From NCBI RefSeq assembly GCF_003269035.1, contig NZ_QLTK01000002.1, positions 496,001-560,000 of the forward strand: a stretch of 64,000 nt of DNA. The letters run 5' to 3'. Source of the DNA: Paraburkholderia bryophila (GTDB lineage Bacteria > Pseudomonadota > Gammaproteobacteria > Burkholderiales > Burkholderiaceae). The translations under genes were made by a program, and so were the position numbers. The notes beneath the pieces are model-generated. The model had not been told where the DNA came from. It did not search any database and saw only the letters and a program-made list of their open reading frames with translations. Positions 36,141 through 44,625 of the stretch are shown in pieces (position 1 is the stretch's first letter; each line of letters begins with the position of its first letter).

Positions 36141-36471
36141 GGCGTTTGCACCTTCAGGCAAAGGGTTCGCATCATAAGCCAGAAGCTGGCTTTGGAAGAA
36201 GCTTGCGCTGTGCCAGCGGCGGTTTGTAGGCTTTTGCAAGCAGATGTTATGTCATTGTCGGAAAGTGAAACCTTCCGTAACAGCATTCGCCGATTGCCAA
36301 TTTCACTCGTAAAGTGGACATCAGTAGGAAAGATTGCGGGATTATCCCGCAACGAGAAGGCCGGACCAAGCATGGATTTGTGCGCGAAACATAAACATCC
36401 GTCACGGCGGATCGCACGGTACCAGGCGACTTAAATCGTTCGGTCACAACAATTTTAGAGAGGATTAAGCC
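36141..36471. other. Intergenic regulatory region
   Basis: This holds the start of the S4 gene on one side and of the Lys/Ala-rich gene on the other. It contains a short perfect inverted repeat, TTGCGGGA-TTA-TCCCGCAA (36334-36352), which could be an operator or hairpin. AGAGAGGA at about 36458-36465 is the ribosome site of the next gene. No coding sequence stands out. Confidence 0.5.
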
Positions 36472-36906
36472 ATGACCCAGATTCGTACACTTCTGATCGG
36501 TACCGCCCTGACTGCCTTTGCCGCGACTGCCGCTGTCGCGCAGACCGCGCAGCCGGCCGCGGGTGCGGACGGCCAGGCTCAGATGCAGATGCAAGCGCCC
36601 GCCGCCGCCGGCGTGCAGCCGGTCACCCCGGCGCCGACGCGCCTGACCGCGCCGGGTTCGACCGATCCGCTGGTGCAGAAGCGCGACGCCGATGCCAAGG
36701 CGAACGCCGAGTACCGTGCGTCGAAAAAGGCGTCCAAGACGGAGCTGAAGGATCAGCAGAAGGCCGCCAAGGCGCAGTACAAGGATCAGGTGCGCGACGC
36801 CAAGATCAACCAGAAGGCGGATAAGCAAACCGCCAACAACGAAATGAAGATGAACATGCAAGGCCAGACGGGCGACCAGTCCGATGGCAGCGATGTGAAG
36901 CACTAA
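36472..36906 (+). CDS. Exported Lys/Ala/Gln-rich protein (first of a pair)
   Basis: This 144-residue protein has a clear signal peptide (hydrophobic 6-22, cleavage AVAQT). Residues 25-65 are Ala/Pro/Gln-rich. Residues 70-125 are a charged, helix-prone Lys/Asp/Ala stretch (SKKASKTELKDQQKAAKAQY), probably a long helix or coiled coil. The tail is polar (MNMQGQTGDQSD). Such proteins are often labelled TolA-like because of composition, but no TolA domain is present. It lies 15 bases before a smaller relative, so the pair forms an operon. Function is unknown. Confidence 0.65.
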   Translation: MTQIRTLLIGTALTAFAATAAVAQTAQPAAGADGQAQMQMQAPAAAGVQPVTPAPTRLTAPGSTDPLVQKRDADAKANAEYRASKKASKTELKDQQKAAKAQYKDQVRDAKINQKADKQTANNEMKMNMQGQTGDQSDGSDVKH

Positions 36907-36921
36907 GCACGGAGGTATCGA

Positions 36922-37194
36922 ATGAGCATTGCCCAATCCACCAGAAAGCAGATTTACGCCGCGCTGATCGTGGGGTGTCTGTCGTCCATGGCATCCATGG
37001 CGTTCGCGCAGGCGAGCGACCCGGCGGCCGCGCCCGTGACGCATGCCGACAAGAAGGCCGCGAAGGAACAGTCGAAGGCGGACAAGAAGGCGTCCGTCGC
37101 GCAAGCCAAGGCCGACAAGAAGAAAACCGACGCACAGGCCGACGCCGATAAGGCGAACGCCGACGCTAACGTGAAGGACGCAAAGAAGCAGTAG
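36922..37194 (+). CDS. Exported Lys/Ala-rich protein (second of a pair)
   Basis: This 90-residue protein has a signal peptide of about 30 residues (core YAALIVGCLSSMASMAFAQ). The mature part is almost purely Lys, Ala, Asp and Gln in helix-favouring order (ADKKAAKEQSKADKKA). It resembles the charged part of the gene just upstream, so a shared origin is likely. GGAGG precedes the ATG. A periplasmic stress role is a guess; no domain can be named. Confidence 0.65.
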   Translation: MSIAQSTRKQIYAALIVGCLSSMASMAFAQASDPAAAPVTHADKKAAKEQSKADKKASVAQAKADKKKTDAQADADKANADANVKDAKKQ

Positions 37195-37311
37195 CAGGCG
37201 TGCGTTGGCGCTGAAAGACAGCGGCCCGAAATAAGGGTCGCTTGTCTGCGATGGTTGTATGGATATACAGTATGCGTCGCCATCCTCCATTCACTTTAGC
37301 GCCGAATCCAC

Positions 37312-39486
37312 GTGCTCTCTGTCGCCGACTCTCCGCTGCCGTCCGATACATCGGCAGCGTCCGCCGCGTCCGGTTCATCCGACCCGGCGGACGCCGCCGA
37401 CTGGCTTGCCAAACTCAACGACGCGCAACGCGAAGCCGTCGAGTATGGCGCGGACACACCCACCTTGCCGCCCGGCGCGCTGCTGGTCATCGCGGGCGCA
37501 GGCTCCGGCAAAACCAACACGCTGGCACACCGGGTCGCGAATCTCGTCGTGAAAGGCGTCGATCCACGCCGCATTCTCCTGCTGACCTTTTCTCGTCGCG
37601 CGGCGCTCGAAATGACGCGCCGGGTCACGCGCATCGCCAGTGCGGCGCTTGGCGCGCGCGCCGCGCTCGCGCAAGGGCTGACGTGGTCGGGCACGTTTCA
37701 TAGCGTCGGCGCGCGGCTGCTGCGCGAATACGCGGATCTGATCGGCCTCGCACCGGCCTTCACGATCAACGACCGCGAAGACGCCGCCGACCTGATGAAC
37801 CTGGTGCGCCACGAACTCGGCTTATCCGCGAAAGAGCGGCGTTTCCCGGCCAAAGGCACCTGTTTCGCGATTTATTCGCGCGTGGTGAACACCGGCGCGT
37901 CGCTCACCCATGTGCTCGACAGCGCGTTTCCGTGGTGTCGCGAGTGGGAGGACGATCTGCGCCGGTTGTTCGCCGCCTATGTCGACGCGAAGCAGAAGCA
38001 GAGCGTGCTCGATTACGACGATCTCCTGCTTTACTGGGCGCATATGGCCGCCGAACCGTCCATCGCGGCAGACCTGTCGGCGCGTTTCGACCATGTGCTG
38101 GTCGACGAGTACCAGGACACCAACCGTCTGCAGGCGTCGATCCTGCTCGCGCTGAAGCCGGACGGTCGCGGCCTGACCGTGGTCGGCGACGACGCCCAGT
38201 CGATCTATTCGTTTCGCGGCGCCACCGTGCGCAATATTCTCGACTTTCCCGCGCAATTCGATCCACCGGCGCGCCGGGTCACGCTCGAACGCAACTACCG
38301 GTCGAGCGCGCCGATTCTCGCGGCGTCGAATGCGGTGATCGAACTGGCCAGCGAGCGCTACACGAAGAATCTGTGGACCGACAAGGCGTCGGCGCAACGT
38401 CCGCGGCTCGTCACGGTCGCCGACGAAGCCGATCAGGCGCGTTACATCGTCGAGCAGGTGCTCGAAGCGCGCGAGCAGGGCGTCAAGCTCAAGTCGCAGG
38501 CGGTGCTGTTTCGCGCCGCGCATCACAGCGCCGCGCTGGAGATCGAACTGACCCGGCGCAATATTCCGTTCGTGAAGTTCGGCGGCCTGAAGTTTCTGGA
38601 TTCGGTACACGTCAAGGACATGCTCGCGGTGCTGCGTTGGGCGGAGAATCCGCGCGACCGCGTCGCCGGGTTCCGCGTGGTGCAGTTGCTGCCCGGCGTC
38701 GGCCCGGCCACCGCCGCGAAGGTGCTCGACGAAATCGCCGCGCGCGCGGGTGCCGGTAATCCCGCCGACACCGCCGGCGGCGCGCTGGCCGCGTTCACCG
38801 CACCGGCTCGCGCGCAGGAAGACTGGCATCCGTTCGTCAAGCTAATGTCGAGCGTCTACGGCCGCCAGACGCCGTGGCCGGCCGAATTCGAAATGGTGCG
38901 GCGCTGGTACGAGCCGCATCTGGAGCGCAACCACGAGGACGCGGCGATCCGTCACGCCGATGTGTTGCAGATGGAAAGCATCGCGGGCACGTATCCGTCG
39001 CGCGAACGCTTCCTGACCGAATTGACGCTCGACCCGCCCGACGCCACCAGCGGCGAATCCGGCGTCCCGTTGCTCGACGAGGACTATCTGATCCTTTCCA
39101 CGATTCATTCGGCGAAGGGGCAGGAATGGCGCAACGTGTTCGTGCTGAACGGCGTCGACGGTTGCATTCCGTCCGACCTCGGCACCGGTAGCGAAGAGGA
39201 AATCGACGAGGAGCGGCGCCTGCTTTACGTGGCGATGACGCGGGCCAAAGAGGACCTGCATATCGTCGTGCCGCAGCGCTTCTACGTGCACAACCAGACG
39301 CAGATGGGCGACCGCCACGTCTGGGCGTCGCGCACGCGCTTCATTCCCGCGCATCTGATGCCGCTGTTCGACGCCTATGCGTGGCCGCGTGTGGCGATTC
39401 CGAGCGCGCCCACGGCGGCGGGGCTCGCCGCTGCGGCACGGGCGAAGATCGAGATCGGGGCGAAGTTGAGAAAGATGTGGGATTGA
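37312..39486 (+). CDS. UvrD/Rep-family ATP-dependent DNA helicase
   Basis: This 724-residue superfamily 1A helicase has the Q motif LNDAQREAVEYG near 35-46 and Walker A GAGSGKT (62-68). Motif II VDEYQDTN lies near 264-271, followed by VVGDDAQSIYSFRGA (motif III region), LERNYRSS (motif IV) and LSTIHSAKGQEWRNVFVLNG (motif V region). The YVAMTRAKEDL segment is motif VI. It is longer at the N-terminus than Rep and lacks recognised extra nuclease domains. Whether it acts in repair or replication restart is unknown. Confidence 0.92.
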   Translation: MLSVADSPLPSDTSAASAASGSSDPADAADWLAKLNDAQREAVEYGADTPTLPPGALLVIAGAGSGKTNTLAHRVANLVVKGVDPRRILLLTFSRRAALEMTRRVTRIASAALGARAALAQGLTWSGTFHSVGARLLREYADLIGLAPAFTINDREDAADLMNLVRHELGLSAKERRFPAKGTCFAIYSRVVNTGASLTHVLDSAFPWCREWEDDLRRLFAAYVDAKQKQSVLDYDDLLLYWAHMAAEPSIAADLSARFDHVLVDEYQDTNRLQASILLALKPDGRGLTVVGDDAQSIYSFRGATVRNILDFPAQFDPPARRVTLERNYRSSAPILAASNAVIELASERYTKNLWTDKASAQRPRLVTVADEADQARYIVEQVLEAREQGVKLKSQAVLFRAAHHSAALEIELTRRNIPFVKFGGLKFLDSVHVKDMLAVLRWAENPRDRVAGFRVVQLLPGVGPATAAKVLDEIAARAGAGNPADTAGGALAAFTAPARAQEDWHPFVKLMSSVYGRQTPWPAEFEMVRRWYEPHLERNHEDAAIRHADVLQMESIAGTYPSRERFLTELTLDPPDATSGESGVPLLDEDYLILSTIHSAKGQEWRNVFVLNGVDGCIPSDLGTGSEEEIDEERRLLYVAMTRAKEDLHIVVPQRFYVHNQTQMGDRHVWASRTRFIPAHLMPLFDAYAWPRVAIPSAPTAAGLAAAARAKIEIGAKLRKMWD

Positions 39487-39568
39487 GGGCGCCGGGATGC
39501 GCTCTTTGGCGTAAATGACGGGTGGGCCTCGTGACGTCGGCCCACCGGCCCCAAACCGCCGCCAGCCT

Positions 39569-40336
39569 TTACCGCGACTGTCGTTGCTGCTGTTGCGGCG
39601 CCGGACGCGGCGGCACGAAGAAATTACGCAGCCAGGCCGCCAGTCGCGAAAACACGTCGTATGGCTCTTCGACGAAAATCTCGGGCTTGAGCAGGCGCAA
39701 ATATTCCATGATCTGCTGCGCTTCCTGCTTCTGGAACGAGCCGTGCGAAATGCCCAGCCGCAGCAGGCCACGCAATTCGCCGAGCTTTTCGCGCGCGGTG
39801 CTGCCCACACCGGTTTCGCACGCCACCTTTGCTTCGTACACCCGCTGACGCAGCGATTCCACCAGCCGCCAGGCCGGCGTCTGCATCACTTCCTCGAGCG
39901 CCTGGATGTCTTGCGCGGCGCTTTTGATCTGTGCCGCGAGCGGGTCGATCAGCGCGGCGTCGCCTTCGGCTTCCTTGACGATCGCCGCCGCCCAGTCGCG
40001 GCACTGCTTGGCGAGCTCTTCCGGCGTCCATTCCGAACGCGCCGCGAAACCGAAGCCGAATTCGCCCGCCTGCCGCATCAGAATCGCGACGACATCCGGG
40101 AATTCCTTGTCCAGCGTGCGTTTGGCCCAGGCGTACTGGCCACCTTGCAGCATCCGCTGCACGGCGTGTTCGGTCAGCGGCACCATATTGTCGAGCAGCT
40201 TGGCGCGCAAGAAATCCTCGAAGGACGGCGTCGCGAACTGCGGATCGAGCTTCAGCGAAACCCGCAGAAAAGCGTCGAAATCCTTGCGCAGCGTCGCAAT
40301 GGTCTCGTCTTTGAGCGTGAGGGTGATTTGACCCAT
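39569..40336 (-). CDS. Conserved cytosolic protein of unknown function
   Basis: This 255-residue protein has no signal peptide or membrane segment. The N-terminus MGQITLTLKDETIATLRKDF reads like a small alpha/beta start. The middle (about 95-200) is helical and acidic (EEVMQTPAWRLVESLRQRVY). A short hydrophobic patch (LAAWLRNFFVPP) sits near the C-terminus, followed by a Gln-rich end. I do not recognise a family. Low-complexity C-termini like this often mark loosely anchored or scaffold proteins, but that is only a guess. Confidence 0.65.
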   Translation of the reverse strand: MGQITLTLKDETIATLRKDFDAFLRVSLKLDPQFATPSFEDFLRAKLLDNMVPLTEHAVQRMLQGGQYAWAKRTLDKEFPDVVAILMRQAGEFGFGFAARSEWTPEELAKQCRDWAAAIVKEAEGDAALIDPLAAQIKSAAQDIQALEEVMQTPAWRLVESLRQRVYEAKVACETGVGSTAREKLGELRGLLRLGISHGSFQKQEAQQIMEYLRLLKPEIFVEEPYDVFSRLAAWLRNFFVPPRPAPQQQQRQSR

Positions 40337-40778
40337 GTGTTATCCCGTTTGGTCCTGCCGCGCGGCTTCGTCGCGTCATCCGGCCGCGCATGGACCTGGT
40401 GAGACGCGACCCATGCTGCCGGCGCGATTGCTTCCTGCCTGTTGCCGCGTCATCAGCGGGACGTCGTATCCCGATGAGCGGACCTCGACTTCATATCGGC
40501 GGATTCAGGGAAAACTTAAGGGCATGCGGCTCATGGGAGCCGGCATTAGAAGGAAGCATCGCCCAACGGGTTCGTGCCTGACGTTTGCCGTGCGTAACGT
40601 GCCGCGCTGCGTTGCTGCGCCTGGATTGCCTTGCCTGGTTTGCCGCGTTCAGGTCGCCGTGCCCGGTTGCCGTACTTCCCTGCCGGCGCCGTTCGCGGCA
40701 AAAACGTCACGGCGCCGGGCAAGGGAGCGTTGGGCAGGCCGGCTCCGCCGTCGCTGAGGGCTCGACGGCGTTTGCACG
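40337..40778. other. Gene-poor stretch of 442 bases
   Basis: It has no convincing gene. The plus-strand reading frame at 40335-40757 has no recognisable protein features. The part at 40615-40680 shows loosely repeated GCCTGG/TTGCC words, and GGCGCCG motifs recur near 40685-40725. I see no promoter or terminator that can be placed confidently. Confidence 0.4.
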
Positions 40779-41102
40779 CTATTTAAGCACGACCAATTGC
40801 CAGACAAAAAAGACCGCGAGTCCGACCGCGATGGTCAGGAGCGGGCGCCGCGTCACGGCGCTCACCAGCACGGCGGCGAGTGCGCCGACCAATTGCGGAT
40901 TGCGCCAGCTCAATTCGGCCTGAGTGCCGTGCGGCGACACCGCCATCGGCACGATGATCGCGGTCAGCACGGTGACCGGTACGAAGCCGAGGGCGGTGCG
41001 CACGAGCGGCGGAAACACCAGCCGGTCGCCGAGTACGAAGACGGCGGCGCGGATCACCCACGTGATGAGCGCCATGCCGAGAATCAGGGCGACGTAGTTC
41101 AT
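40779..41102 (-). CDS. azlD: AzlD-family small membrane subunit of a branched-chain amino acid exporter
   Basis: This 107-residue protein has four hydrophobic segments. GMALITWVIRAAVFVLGDRL near 9-28 and PPLVRTALGFVPVTVLTAII near 31-50 match the AzlD/YgaH family. AzlCD (YgaZH) exports valine and related amino acids. The ATG at 41102 overlaps the azlC stop codon by four bases, which signals translational coupling. The longer in-frame start would lie deep inside azlC. Confidence 0.9.
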   Translation of the reverse strand: MNYVALILGMALITWVIRAAVFVLGDRLVFPPLVRTALGFVPVTVLTAIIVPMAVSPHGTQAELSWRNPQLVGALAAVLVSAVTRRPLLTIAVGLAVFFVWQLVVLK

Positions 41103-41851
41103 CGCGACGCCTCCGCTGTGCCGCGCGGGGTGGGGCGCGCCGTCGACAGCAGCACGCCGACCGCGACGCCGGCGAACACGGCGCCGAGCAGGCCGAGTTT
41201 GTACGGCCACGCCTGCCAGAAGAAGGCCAGCGTGCCTGTCGTGACGGCGGCGGCGATATAGCGCAGCGCGACGAGTTGCGGCACGACGATCGCGATGAAG
41301 GTGGCGACCATCGCGAAATCGAGCCCGAGCGATTGCAGGCCGGGGAACGCGGCGCCGAACAGCAGGCCGGCGGCGGTCCAGAGTTGCCAGTTCAGGTACA
41401 TCGCGAGACCCGCGCCGAAGAAATAGTGCGGGCCGACGGTGCCGGGTTCCTTATGCCGGTAGTGCTCCCACGCGACCGCGAACACCTCGTCGGTGAGCAG
41501 CGCGCCGAGCGCCCAGCGCCAGCGCGTCGACAGATGCGCGACGTGCGGCGCGAGCGTCGCGCTATACAGTACGTGGCGCAGATTGACGACCAGCGTGGTC
41601 GCCCAGATCACCGCGAAACTCGCGTGACCGGCGATCAGACCGAGTGCGATGAACTGCGCGGAGCCGGCGAACACGACGAGCGACATCAACTGCCCATGCC
41701 ATAGATGCAGCGGACCGGATGCGACGAGCGTGCCGAAAATGACGCCGAAAGGCGCGGCGCCGACCATCATCGGAATGATGTCGCGCGCGCCGGCGGTGAA
41801 TGCTTTGAAGTGGCCTGTGCGAGTGGGCTGGGCCTGGGTGGAATGGGTCAA
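41099..41851 (-). CDS. azlC: AzlC-family large subunit of a branched-chain amino acid exporter
   Basis: This 250-residue inner-membrane protein has six or seven hydrophobic segments. The family hallmarks are AFTAGARDIIPMMVGAAPFG near 18-37, FAGSAQFIALGLIAGHASF near 61-79, and NLRHVLYSATLAPHV near 89-103. With AzlD it forms a secondary exporter. The regulator AraC-type gene lies about 190 bases upstream in the same orientation, but no link is proven. Confidence 0.92.
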   Translation of the reverse strand: MTHSTQAQPTRTGHFKAFTAGARDIIPMMVGAAPFGVIFGTLVASGPLHLWHGQLMSLVVFAGSAQFIALGLIAGHASFAVIWATTLVVNLRHVLYSATLAPHVAHLSTRWRWALGALLTDEVFAVAWEHYRHKEPGTVGPHYFFGAGLAMYLNWQLWTAAGLLFGAAFPGLQSLGLDFAMVATFIAIVVPQLVALRYIAAAVTTGTLAFFWQAWPYKLGLLGAVFAGVAVGVLLSTARPTPRGTAEASR

Positions 41852-42040
41852 TCTTGCCTCCTTGATGCGGCAAGCATAGCGGGACGCGGGTGGTGGGGCT
41901 TGTACGTTCTTGCGGCGCAGCGGCGGGCGTTGGCGGCGGCGACGTTTCGTGCACCAAGGGCGGCGTGGCGAAGGCTGTGGTGGAGAGGTGTTTAGCCCGG
42001 ACGGTGCGTCGTTGCCGTTGTAGTTCCCTTTCCCTTACGC

Positions 42041-42871
42041 TCAAGGGCCTTGCCAGCGTCCGGGCGGCACGCCGAACATGCGCCGGAAGTGCCGCGTGAA
42101 ATGGCTTTGATCGGTGAAGCCGCTGGCCGCGGCGACATCCGTGACCGACACGCCCGCGCGCAACGGCGCCAGCGCGCGCTGCAAGCGCACCTGATTGCGC
42201 CATGCATGCGGCGGCAGGCCGGTGGTCTGCGTGAACAGGCGCGCCGCGTGAAACGGCGAAAGCCCCACCGCGCGCGCTACGTCGGCGAGCGCGACGGGCT
42301 CGACGAGGTCGCCTGTCAGACGCTCTTTCATGAGCGCGACGCGGGTGTCGTCGGTAGCGAGGCGTGCGGGCCTTCCTTGCGTTTGCGAGTAGCGGACCAG
42401 CAGCATGGACATGGCGTCGAGCAGGGCGGCTTCGGCGGCGAGTGCGTCGCTGCCCGCTTCGAGCAAGCGATGCGCGCGCGCGAGCCGCCTCGCCAGATCG
42501 GGATCGCGAATCACGCCCGGCTCGAACCACGGTAAGGCCTGCGGCTTGCCGGTGACTTCGTTGGCGAGGTCGTGAATGAAATCCACCGGCGCATAGATCA
42601 CGCGATAACGCCAGCCGGCCTCGATCGCCTTCGAACCGGTGTGCAACTCACCGGGATTGATGATCGGCACGGTGCCGGCTTCGGCCACATAGTCGGCCCC
42701 GCGATACCGATAGCCCTCGGCGCCCGCGACGATCACCGGAATCGTGTACGCGTCGTGCCAATGCGGCGCGAACTCATGGTTGTGATATTCGGCGGTGACC
42801 AGATCCGCGCCGGGCAAAAGCGGCGTGCGCCAGTAGCGGGCGGAATCCTGGAAGCGGTGGGCGGCGGTCAT
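42041..42871 (-). CDS. AraC-family transcriptional regulator
   Basis: This 276-residue protein has an N-terminal cupin (about 8-120, with HNHEFAPHWHDAYTIPVIV carrying the His cluster) and a C-terminal double helix-turn-helix (about 175-270). The latter includes VARAVGLSPFHAARLFTQTT and AAASGFTDQSHFTRHFRRMF. The ligand is unknown. Its position upstream of azlCD suggests it might control amino acid export. It starts at the ATG at 42871; an earlier ATG six codons upstream is also possible. Confidence 0.88.
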   Translation of the reverse strand: MTAAHRFQDSARYWRTPLLPGADLVTAEYHNHEFAPHWHDAYTIPVIVAGAEGYRYRGADYVAEAGTVPIINPGELHTGSKAIEAGWRYRVIYAPVDFIHDLANEVTGKPQALPWFEPGVIRDPDLARRLARAHRLLEAGSDALAAEAALLDAMSMLLVRYSQTQGRPARLATDDTRVALMKERLTGDLVEPVALADVARAVGLSPFHAARLFTQTTGLPPHAWRNQVRLQRALAPLRAGVSVTDVAAASGFTDQSHFTRHFRRMFGVPPGRWQGP

Positions 42872-42971
42872 GATGAAGGTTCGGTGCAACGGCTCAGTGT
42901 AGCGCGACGTAAGCGCTACCGCGCCATCCGGCAGCGCATCGGCCGATCGCGTTTTGCCGTAGGAAAGCGGC

Positions 42972-43448
42972 TTACTTGAGCGGGATCGTGGTGCCGGCCG
43001 GCATCGGCACGGCGCTCACGCTGTTTTTCGCACTGCCGCTGACGACCCGGTCGCTGTACGTGAGATATACCAGTGCATTGCGCTTCGCGTCGACTACCCG
43101 TACCACGTGCAGTGATTTGAAGATCAGCGACATGCTTACCGAGAACACGTCGGCCTGTTGCTTGACCGGTCCGGTGAAATGGATCGCCCCGACCTGACGG
43201 CAGGCGATGGACGCCTCGGTCGGATCTTCGGCGATACCGAGCGTGCCTTTGACGCCACCGGTTCGCGCTCGCGATACATAGCAGGTCACGCCCTGGACGA
43301 CCGGATCGTCATAGGCCTCGACCACGACACGATCGGAACCGGTGATGCGGAAGTTGGTATTGACGCTGCCGACTTCTTCACTGTGCGCCGAAGGCAGCAG
43401 CAGGGCGGCGGCAATGGCAAATGCGATGCGCGACGAGGTGGGTTTCAT
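42972..43448 (-). CDS. creA: CreA family protein
   Basis: This 158-residue exported protein has a signal peptide (hydrophobic core [14 protein letters not shown], cleavage near residue 23). [21 protein letters not shown] at 27-47 and [19 protein letters not shown] are standard CreA segments, and the two cysteines are likely bridged. CreA is periplasmic and of unknown role. The ATG at 43448 begins the signal peptide. The longer open frame to 43670 has no conserved content. Confidence 0.9.
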   Translation of the reverse strand: MKPTSSRIAFAIAAALLLPSAHSEEVGSVNTNFRITGSDRVVVEAYDDPVVQGVTCYVSRARTGGVKGTLGIAEDPTEASIACRQVGAIHFTGPVKQQADVFSVSMSLIFKSLHVVRVVDAKRNALVYLTYSDRVVSGSAKNSVSAVPMPAGTTIPLK

Positions 43449-43650
43449 GGGTTGCCGGAAGTGAGCACGTGAGTTGAGCGCGACAAGGCGTGACAGCTGG
43501 CTGCGAAGTGCGCGCGAGGAAGTCGCCATCGTATAACGGCGCGCTCGTGAAAGGGCTGGTGCAAATGAGCGGGCGGGCTGGAGAACGGCACACCAAGCTG
43601 GCGATGCCAGGCTCGAAGAGCGAAGCGCAACGCGCGTCAAATTCGCGTCC

Positions 43651-43684
43651 CAAAACAAAAAGGCCCGCACGAATGCGGGCCTTT
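43651..43684 (-). terminator. Terminator after the second tRNA-Asn gene
   Basis: AAGGCCCGCA pairs with TGCGGGCCTT across a four-base loop; the minus strand then runs into a T-rich stretch. Confidence 0.88.
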
Positions 43685-43693
43685 CAAATTTTT

Positions 43694-43769
43694 TGGCTCC
43701 TCGACCTGGGCTCGAACCAGGGACCTACGGATTAACAGTCCGGCGCTCTACCGACTGAGCTATCGAGGA
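43694..43769 (-). tRNA. tRNA-Asn (GTT), copy 2
   Basis: This 76-base cloverleaf reads TCCTCGATAGCTCAGTCGG at its 5' end, has anticodon GTT in the loop (CTGTTAA), the TTCGAGC T-loop, and an encoded CCA end. The acceptor arms TCCTCGA and TCGAGGA pair fully. It is identical to the copy 62 bases upstream. I see no good promoter of its own between the two copies. Confidence 0.95.
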
Positions 43770-43794
43770 CCAGCAGTACAACTTGATCTACATA

Positions 43795-43823
43795 AAAAAG
43801 CCCGTCTTGGTTAACGGGCTTTT
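43795..43823 (-). terminator. Terminator between the two tRNA-Asn genes
   Basis: AAGCCCGT pairs with ACGGGCTT around an eight-base loop. Read leftward, the stem is followed by six T residues and sits about 8 bases past the first tRNA. Confidence 0.8.
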
Positions 43824-43831
43824 GCAATTCT

Positions 43832-43907
43832 TGGCTCCTCGACCTGGGCTCGAACCAGGGACCTACGGATTAACAGTCCGGCGCTCTACCGACTGAGCTA
43901 TCGAGGA
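43832..43907 (-). tRNA. tRNA-Asn (GTT), copy 1
   Basis: This is the same 76-base tRNA as copy 2, with anticodon GTT, full acceptor pairing and encoded CCA. It is directly preceded by a consensus promoter, so it is the copy transcribed first. Confidence 0.96.
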
Positions 43908-43935
43908 ACAGAACAACAAACAGCAGAGAAACGAA

Positions 43936-43964
43936 ATTGTAGGAGTAGCTTAAGCGCCTGTCAA
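43936..43964 (-). promoter_or_regulatory. Consensus sigma-70 promoter for tRNA-Asn
   Basis: On the minus strand TTGACA (43964-43959) and TACAAT (43941-43936) are separated by 17 bases, and the -10 lies about 28 bases before the tRNA 5' end. This is a typical strong tRNA promoter. Confidence 0.85.
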
Positions 43965-44033
43965 TACCCTGCGCGGCTCGTTTTCATTTGAATCGACCGA
44001 TGAGATCCGAGCGGAGGAGGCAGACGGCTACGC

Positions 44034-44357
44034 TCAGCGAGCGAGCAGTTCGAGCTTTTCCTTGATGTCCTTGAACTCGTCGGCTTCCGGCAGCGGAGCC
44101 TTGGTCTTGGTGATGCTCGGCCAGTTTTTCGCCAGGTCGGCGTTCAGCTCGATGAAGTGCTGCTGGTCGCCCGGCACGTCTTCTTCGGCATAAATGGCAT
44201 TCACCGGGCACTCGGCCACGCACACGGCGCAGTCGATGCATTCGTCGGGGTCGATCGCGAGGAAGTTGGGACCTTCGCGAAAGCAGTCCACTGGACACAC
44301 ATCGACGCAGTCGGTATAGCGGCACTTAATGCAGCTTTCGGTCACAACGTGAGTCAT
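44034..44357 (-). CDS. fdxA: Ferredoxin FdxA, 7Fe type
   Basis: This 107-residue protein carries cysteines for one [3Fe-4S] and one [4Fe-4S] cluster. They are C9, C17 and C21 in the first region (with C12 and C25 nearby) and C40, C43, C46 and C50 in [14 protein letters not shown]-terminal helix (about 70-107) is characteristic of the Azotobacter FdxA/FdI class. It is cytoplasmic and transfers electrons; its partners are unknown. It is divergent from pncB. Confidence 0.94.
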   Translation of the reverse strand: MTHVVTESCIKCRYTDCVDVCPVDCFREGPNFLAIDPDECIDCAVCVAECPVNAIYAEEDVPGDQQHFIELNADLAKNWPSITKTKAPLPEADEFKDIKEKLELLAR

Positions 44358-44625
44358 TCAGGCAGCTCCTGCATGCAGAATCAGGGAAGGCGAATACGCC
44401 AAAAGCGCTATTGTAGCGTAACGTCAAGAGGCGGTTGCACCATCGGGCTACGGCTTTTATACGTTTTCGTGATTAGTTTATGGCGGGCTGAACAGCCGTC
44501 GCGCGGGCACGCGGAATTCGCGTGCATTCGGGTAACATGCGTCAGGTCGGCGGCCACGGGGCACGCCGCATGCGCATAGGTTGAGTCAGGCCTTCCGTTC
44601 TTCCCGCGGTCCAGTTCGCACCATC

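Noticed and set aside
40335..40757. Plus-strand frame of 140 codons in the gap before azlD
   Set aside because: No ribosome site, no conserved-looking motif and Arg/Cys-rich content typical of chance frames.
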